From Marivivens sp. (GTDB lineage: Bacteria > Pseudomonadota > Alphaproteobacteria > Rhodobacterales > Rhodobacteraceae), in the NCBI GenBank assembly GCA_017643845.1, contig JAEPMR010000006.1, positions 22,095-86,094 on the forward strand: 64,000 nt of DNA, written 5' to 3'. Position 1 is the first letter of the stretch. The number at the start of each line of letters is the position of its first letter. The position numbers and the translations under genes were made by a program. This document shows, piece by piece, positions 61,407 through 64,000 of this stretch. Below the pieces are notes generated by a model. The model did no database searches, was not told the DNA's origin, and worked only from the letters and a program-made list of their open reading frames with translations.

Positions 61407-61850
61407 ATGGAAGAGTACGCACCCGGAGATATCGTCGAGGTCGAAACAACGAAGGGGCTGGCTTACGTGCAGCTCACCCATACCCACCCGAGCTATCCTC
61501 CCGTGGTCAAGTTCCTCCCGGGGCCTTACGAGCACCGGCCCGACAATGTGACTGTATTGGCCGAAAAACCCGCACTGATGGCCATGGTCCCACTAACGGG
61601 GGTGTTGAATCGGTTAGGGTTGAAGCACGCGCTTGCCGGACGGTCGGACATTCCGCATTCGGAAAGGAGTTTCCCGATTTTCCGGATGCCGATTCGCGAC
61701 AAACAGGGCGAGATCATCTATTGGTGGTTCTGGGATGGTCAGGGCTTGACCTATTCTACCGAGCTGATGGAGCAGCAGGAGACGCTGCCAATTCGCGAGG
61801 TTATGTCTTCAGGCCACTTCCTGGATCAGTTGCTGGCCCATGACAAGTAG
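61407..61850 (+). CDS. Unknown protein in the phthalate-type operon
   Basis: A 147-residue soluble protein, not recognised. It begins MEEYAPGDIVEVETTKGLAY, has a beta-rich first half with HTHPSYPPVVKFLPGPY, and an aromatic IIYWWFWDGQGLTYS segment; no signal peptide, no cysteine and no known catalytic motif. AAGAGGAG precedes the ATG, 13 bases after the decarboxylase gene, so it is in the operon. The start recalls small beta-barrel families such as Imm26, but that is only a shape resemblance. A role in handling the aromatic substrate or enzyme is inferred from position. Confidence 0.7.
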   Translation: MEEYAPGDIVEVETTKGLAYVQLTHTHPSYPPVVKFLPGPYEHRPDNVTVLAEKPALMAMVPLTGVLNRLGLKHALAGRSDIPHSERSFPIFRMPIRDKQGEIIYWWFWDGQGLTYSTELMEQQETLPIREVMSSGHFLDQLLAHDK

Positions 61851-61877
61851 CAGGAACAATCCGCGCCGACACGCGCG

Positions 61878-62813
61878 ATGACCGCGGGGTTCGGCGGCCT
61901 CTTGGCCGTGTTCGGAGCGTTCTGCTACGCCTTCAGTTCGGTTTCCATTGCAAAGAGCTCCCAATCGGTTCAGGGCCGCGGCAACGACGTTCTTATCTCT
62001 GTGCTGATGACCGCCGTTGTCTCTGGGGCGCTTTGGCTGCTCCTGGGCCCAACGATGCCGGAACTTAACCGCGGTGTACTCATTGGTGTGGTCTATTTCG
62101 TTGCAGCCGGGGTGCTTGGCAACGTTGTCGGCCGTCTTACGCTGTTCCGCTCGGTAGAGCTTGCCGGAGCCATCGAGACCGGTTTCATCCGACGCCTGAT
62201 ACCAGTGTTTGCGGCGCTGTTGGCGTTCTTTCTGCTCGGTGAGGTCATCACGACACCTGTGGTCATCGCCTTCTTCCTGGTTACCAGCGGCGTGGTAATC
62301 ATGATGTCACGCGCTTCGGTCAAATCGGCTTCTGACTTGGCGGTCGGAGATCCCGACCCTCAAGAGAGGAACAAGGGCCGCGCGATGGCCGTAGCGTCCG
62401 CCGCCGGGTATGGCGGCTCTTTTGTCTCCCGAAAGCTCGCCATGCAGACTTTGCCTGACCCTCTGGCCGGCGTGTTCATCGGTGCGATGACGGGCCTAAT
62501 GTGGTTCGCGGTCTCCTGGGTGTTCCGGTTCAAATCGCGCAACGCGTTGTCCTGGCGAATTCAGCGGCCGAGCGGGTGGCAACTTCTGGCTGGCAGTTCG
62601 ATGACGGCCGGACAAGTCGCGCTGTTCTTTTCACTTATGTTCACTGATGTGACCGTCGTCGCGATCATGTCTTCGATCGAGATGTTCTTTGCCGCCTGGC
62701 TCGCAGGCCACATCTTCAAAACCGAACGGCGCCCGGGTCCCAGATTCTACCTGTCGTCTGCACTAGCCGCGACCGGTGTGACACTTCTCGCCCTTGCGCC
62801 AAGGTTTGGTTAG
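61878..62813 (+). CDS. EamA/DMT-family transporter
   Basis: A 311-residue protein with ten predicted helices in two EamA repeats. The first ends ALLAFFLLGEVITTPVVIAF and the second MSSIEMFFAAWLAGHIFKTE. A hydrophilic central linker (VGDPDPQERNKGRAM) divides them. The family exports or imports small metabolites. It ends the phthalate-type operon, 27 bases after the unknown gene, and converges with a MarR gene, overlapping it by four bases. The substrate may be a pathway intermediate (inferred). Confidence 0.88.
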   Translation: MTAGFGGLLAVFGAFCYAFSSVSIAKSSQSVQGRGNDVLISVLMTAVVSGALWLLLGPTMPELNRGVLIGVVYFVAAGVLGNVVGRLTLFRSVELAGAIETGFIRRLIPVFAALLAFFLLGEVITTPVVIAFFLVTSGVVIMMSRASVKSASDLAVGDPDPQERNKGRAMAVASAAGYGGSFVSRKLAMQTLPDPLAGVFIGAMTGLMWFAVSWVFRFKSRNALSWRIQRPSGWQLLAGSSMTAGQVALFFSLMFTDVTVVAIMSSIEMFFAAWLAGHIFKTERRPGPRFYLSSALAATGVTLLALAPRFG

Positions 62814-63262
62814 CGGGACTGGCAACACGCGCTTGCGAGATTATCTAGAAGCTTGTCCATCGCAGCGAAAAGGTGACCCAACTCGTCGGGTTCAAATCCC
62901 GTCGAGGCGTGATCTGCCGCGAGACGCGCAGATTTCATTGCGCCATCTATCCTTCGAAGGCCTGAGTCAGTCAGGTCGACATGAACCACGCGCCGGTCGG
63001 ACTGGCTGCGGTTACGCGTGATAAGATCTCGCTTTTCGAGCTCGTCCAGTACGCGTGTAGATGACGCCTTTTCGATGCCCAGCAACCCGGAAAGCTCGGA
63101 TTGTTTTAGTTTGCCTTCCTCTCTCAGGCACCGGAGATGAATGTACTGCGCCATGCTGAGCCCGGTTTCGCGCAACTGCTCCTGCAGCAGCTTACCATAA
63201 AGATGATGCGCCAGGCGGAGTGACGCCCCAAGACCACGTTTCCTAGAAGGTGATTGCGGCAC
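62810..63262 (-). CDS. MarR-family regulator
   Basis: A 150-residue winged-helix protein. The HTH region is LKQSELSGLLGIEKASSTRV and the wing RSQSDRRVVHVDLTDSGLRR with the conserved DRR. A probable promoter on this strand is TTGCCT-N17-TAGAAT (revcomp of about 63301-63329). It is divergent from the Rieske ferredoxin gene, and a perfect dyad in between is its likely operator. The ligand is probably an aromatic acid. Confidence 0.92.
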   Translation of the reverse strand: MPQSPSRKRGLGASLRLAHHLYGKLLQEQLRETGLSMAQYIHLRCLREEGKLKQSELSGLLGIEKASSTRVLDELEKRDLITRNRSQSDRRVVHVDLTDSGLRRIDGAMKSARLAADHASTGFEPDELGHLFAAMDKLLDNLASACCQSR

Positions 63263-63279
63263 GATTTGCGCCCCCTAAT

Positions 63280-63291
63280 TTAGATGTCTTA
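63280..63291. promoter_or_regulatory. Imperfect TTAG-N4-CTAA dyad in the marR leader
   Basis: TTAG-ATGT-CTTA, one base from the dyad form seen at the other catabolic promoters and nearly the same as the copy at 51416. It lies between the marR start and the divergent promoters. Confidence 0.35.
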
Positions 63292-63295
63292 TTTC

Positions 63296-63338
63296 TTGAC
63301 AATTCTAAAGCCACTCTTATAGTAAGGCAATCTTACTA
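63296..63338 (+). promoter_or_regulatory. Rieske ferredoxin promoter with MarR-type operator
   Basis: TTGACA (63296-63301), 16 bases, TATAGT (63318-63323). A perfect dyad TAGTAAG-GCAAT-CTTACTA (63320-63338) overlaps the -10 box and also the -35 region of the opposite marR promoter, so one bound dimer would shut both genes. Confidence 0.7.
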
Positions 63339-63376
63339 ACTTGAAGCAAGACTGGGCAACAGACGGAGGAGCTATA

Positions 63377-63742
63377 ATGCCAGAAAGATTGCTATGTGCG
63401 GTGTCGGACTTGAGCGACAAGACGGCAAAGATTTGCGAGGTCGACGGGGTCGAGATCGGGGTCATTCGGCACAAAGGAGACATCGTTGCATATAAGAACG
63501 TGTGTCCGCACCAAGGTGGCCCGGTATGCGAAGGCCTAAAGATGCCGCAGGTCTGCGTCGAACTCGACGACCAGCAGCGCGCGCTCCGGCAGACCTTCAA
63601 CGAAGACGAATTGCATTTCGTTTGCCCGTGGCATGGCTGGGAATTCAAGATTGCAACGGGCGAAGCCGTCGGCGATCCGAAGTACAAAATGAAACGTTAC
63701 AACGTGGTGGAAAAAGGAGGAGAGGTCTATGTCGAAGTTTGA
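63377..63742 (+). CDS. Small Rieske 2Fe-2S protein
   Basis: A 121-residue ferredoxin-like Rieske protein. Cluster ligands are in CPHQGGPVCEG (Cys-x-His) and CPWHGWEFKI (Cys-x2-His). The spacing between the two pairs is 37 residues rather than the usual 15-17, because of an insert VELDDQQRALRQTFNEDEL. The rest (ATGEAVGDPKYKMKRYNVV) is canonical. GGAGGA precedes the ATG at 63377. It could carry electrons to an oxygenase encoded beyond the window. It overlaps the next gene by 14 bases. Confidence 0.88.
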   Translation: MPERLLCAVSDLSDKTAKICEVDGVEIGVIRHKGDIVAYKNVCPHQGGPVCEGLKMPQVCVELDDQQRALRQTFNEDELHFVCPWHGWEFKIATGEAVGDPKYKMKRYNVVEKGGEVYVEV

Positions 63743-64000
63743 CCAGATAACCGCTGAAGCTCCTGCTCTGGAGGCATCGGTCGATGCTGTCCTGAATGCA
63801 CTTCGCAACCCCGAAAGCAGTGGCCTGCGCGCCGAGCAACTTCAGGCGCTGCTTTCACACGCTGTGACCGCATATGCGAAACTTCGCGAAACCAATGACG
63901 GCTTGCCCGCATTCCCACGAGACAACGATGTCTCGGCGACAGCTGTCGCCATCGCCGCGACCGGCATTCTCGATGCTGCCGATATGGCGGTGTTCGAGTT
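63729..64000 (+). CDS. Unknown protein, N-terminal part (runs off window)
   Basis: At least 90 residues, starting ATG 63729 (MSKFDQITAEAPALEASVDA) behind AAAGGAGGAGAGG and overlapping the Rieske gene. It is helical, with VLNALRNPESSGLRAEQLQA, then AVTAYAKLRETNDGLPAFPR and SATAVAIAATGILDAADMAV. No known family is recognised. Coupling to the Rieske protein suggests a joint function. Confidence 0.7.
   Translation, partial: MSKFDQITAEAPALEASVDAVLNALRNPESSGLRAEQLQALLSHAVTAYAKLRETNDGLPAFPRDNDVSATAVAIAATGILDAADMAVFE

Noticed and set aside
1..64000. CRISPR arrays, rRNA or tRNA genes
   Set aside because: No regularly spaced repeats and no rRNA or tRNA-like segments were noticed on reading.

Overview
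The window reads as part of a large plasmid or chromid of an alphaproteobacterium, most likely Rhodobacterales (Roseobacter group). The reasons are a repABC replicon, the high-GC coding style, TRAP-type transporters and a protocatechuate pathway in the typical alphaproteobacterial layout. No rRNA, tRNA or CRISPR was seen.

Region 1 (1-7420) is one long minus-strand operon of sulfur-handling proteins: cysteine desulfurase, two rhodaneses and a DsrE protein, with a methyltransferase, small membrane proteins, an MFS exporter, a sterol-desaturase-like enzyme and a nucleoside phosphorylase that runs off the left edge. It lies opposite an ArsR-type repressor that carries its own rhodanese domain, with a dyad between the two. 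Region 2 (7.6-12.4 kb) is the replicon: a broken ParB-like gene, then repC, an antisense RNA, repB and repA. A 16-bp parS-like palindrome lies inside each rep gene.

Region 3 (12.6-20.6 kb) is a maintenance and mobility island: a serine resolvase, a ParDE toxin-antitoxin pair, a tyrosine recombinase, a DUF1403 protein, a ScpB-like protein and an AAA-ATPase/subtilase pair of the IetA/IetS type. Region 4 (20.7-31.6 kb) is full of mobile elements: a truncated IS110, a complete IS21-type element, fragments of IS6 and IS21 transposases, broken transporter genes, one secreted hydrolase and a Tn402-like tniA-tniB-tniQ transposon with a frameshifted tniB. Region 5 (31.6-36.5 kb) holds redox and drug-response genes: a truncated NmrA/QOR reductase, an HxlR regulator, a Bcr/CflA exporter, a SufR-like regulator, an Fe superoxide dismutase and a HAD phosphatase.

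Region 6 (36.6-64 kb) is a catabolic island. pcaDCHGB with pcaQ, and pcaIJF with pcaR, take protocatechuate to acetyl-CoA and succinyl-CoA. Further right are a TAXI-TRAP uptake system, a Rieske oxygenase and its reductase, a Gfo/Idh/MocA dehydrogenase and a 4,5-dihydroxyphthalate decarboxylase-like protein, together matching phthalate to protocatechuate. Between and within these lie an aldehyde dehydrogenase, a thiamine-diphosphate decarboxylase-like enzyme, a D-2-hydroxyacid dehydrogenase and an FMN alpha-hydroxyacid dehydrogenase, which resemble the parts of a mandelate-type side-chain pathway. Several promoters here share a TTAG-N4-CTAA dyad, which points to common control.
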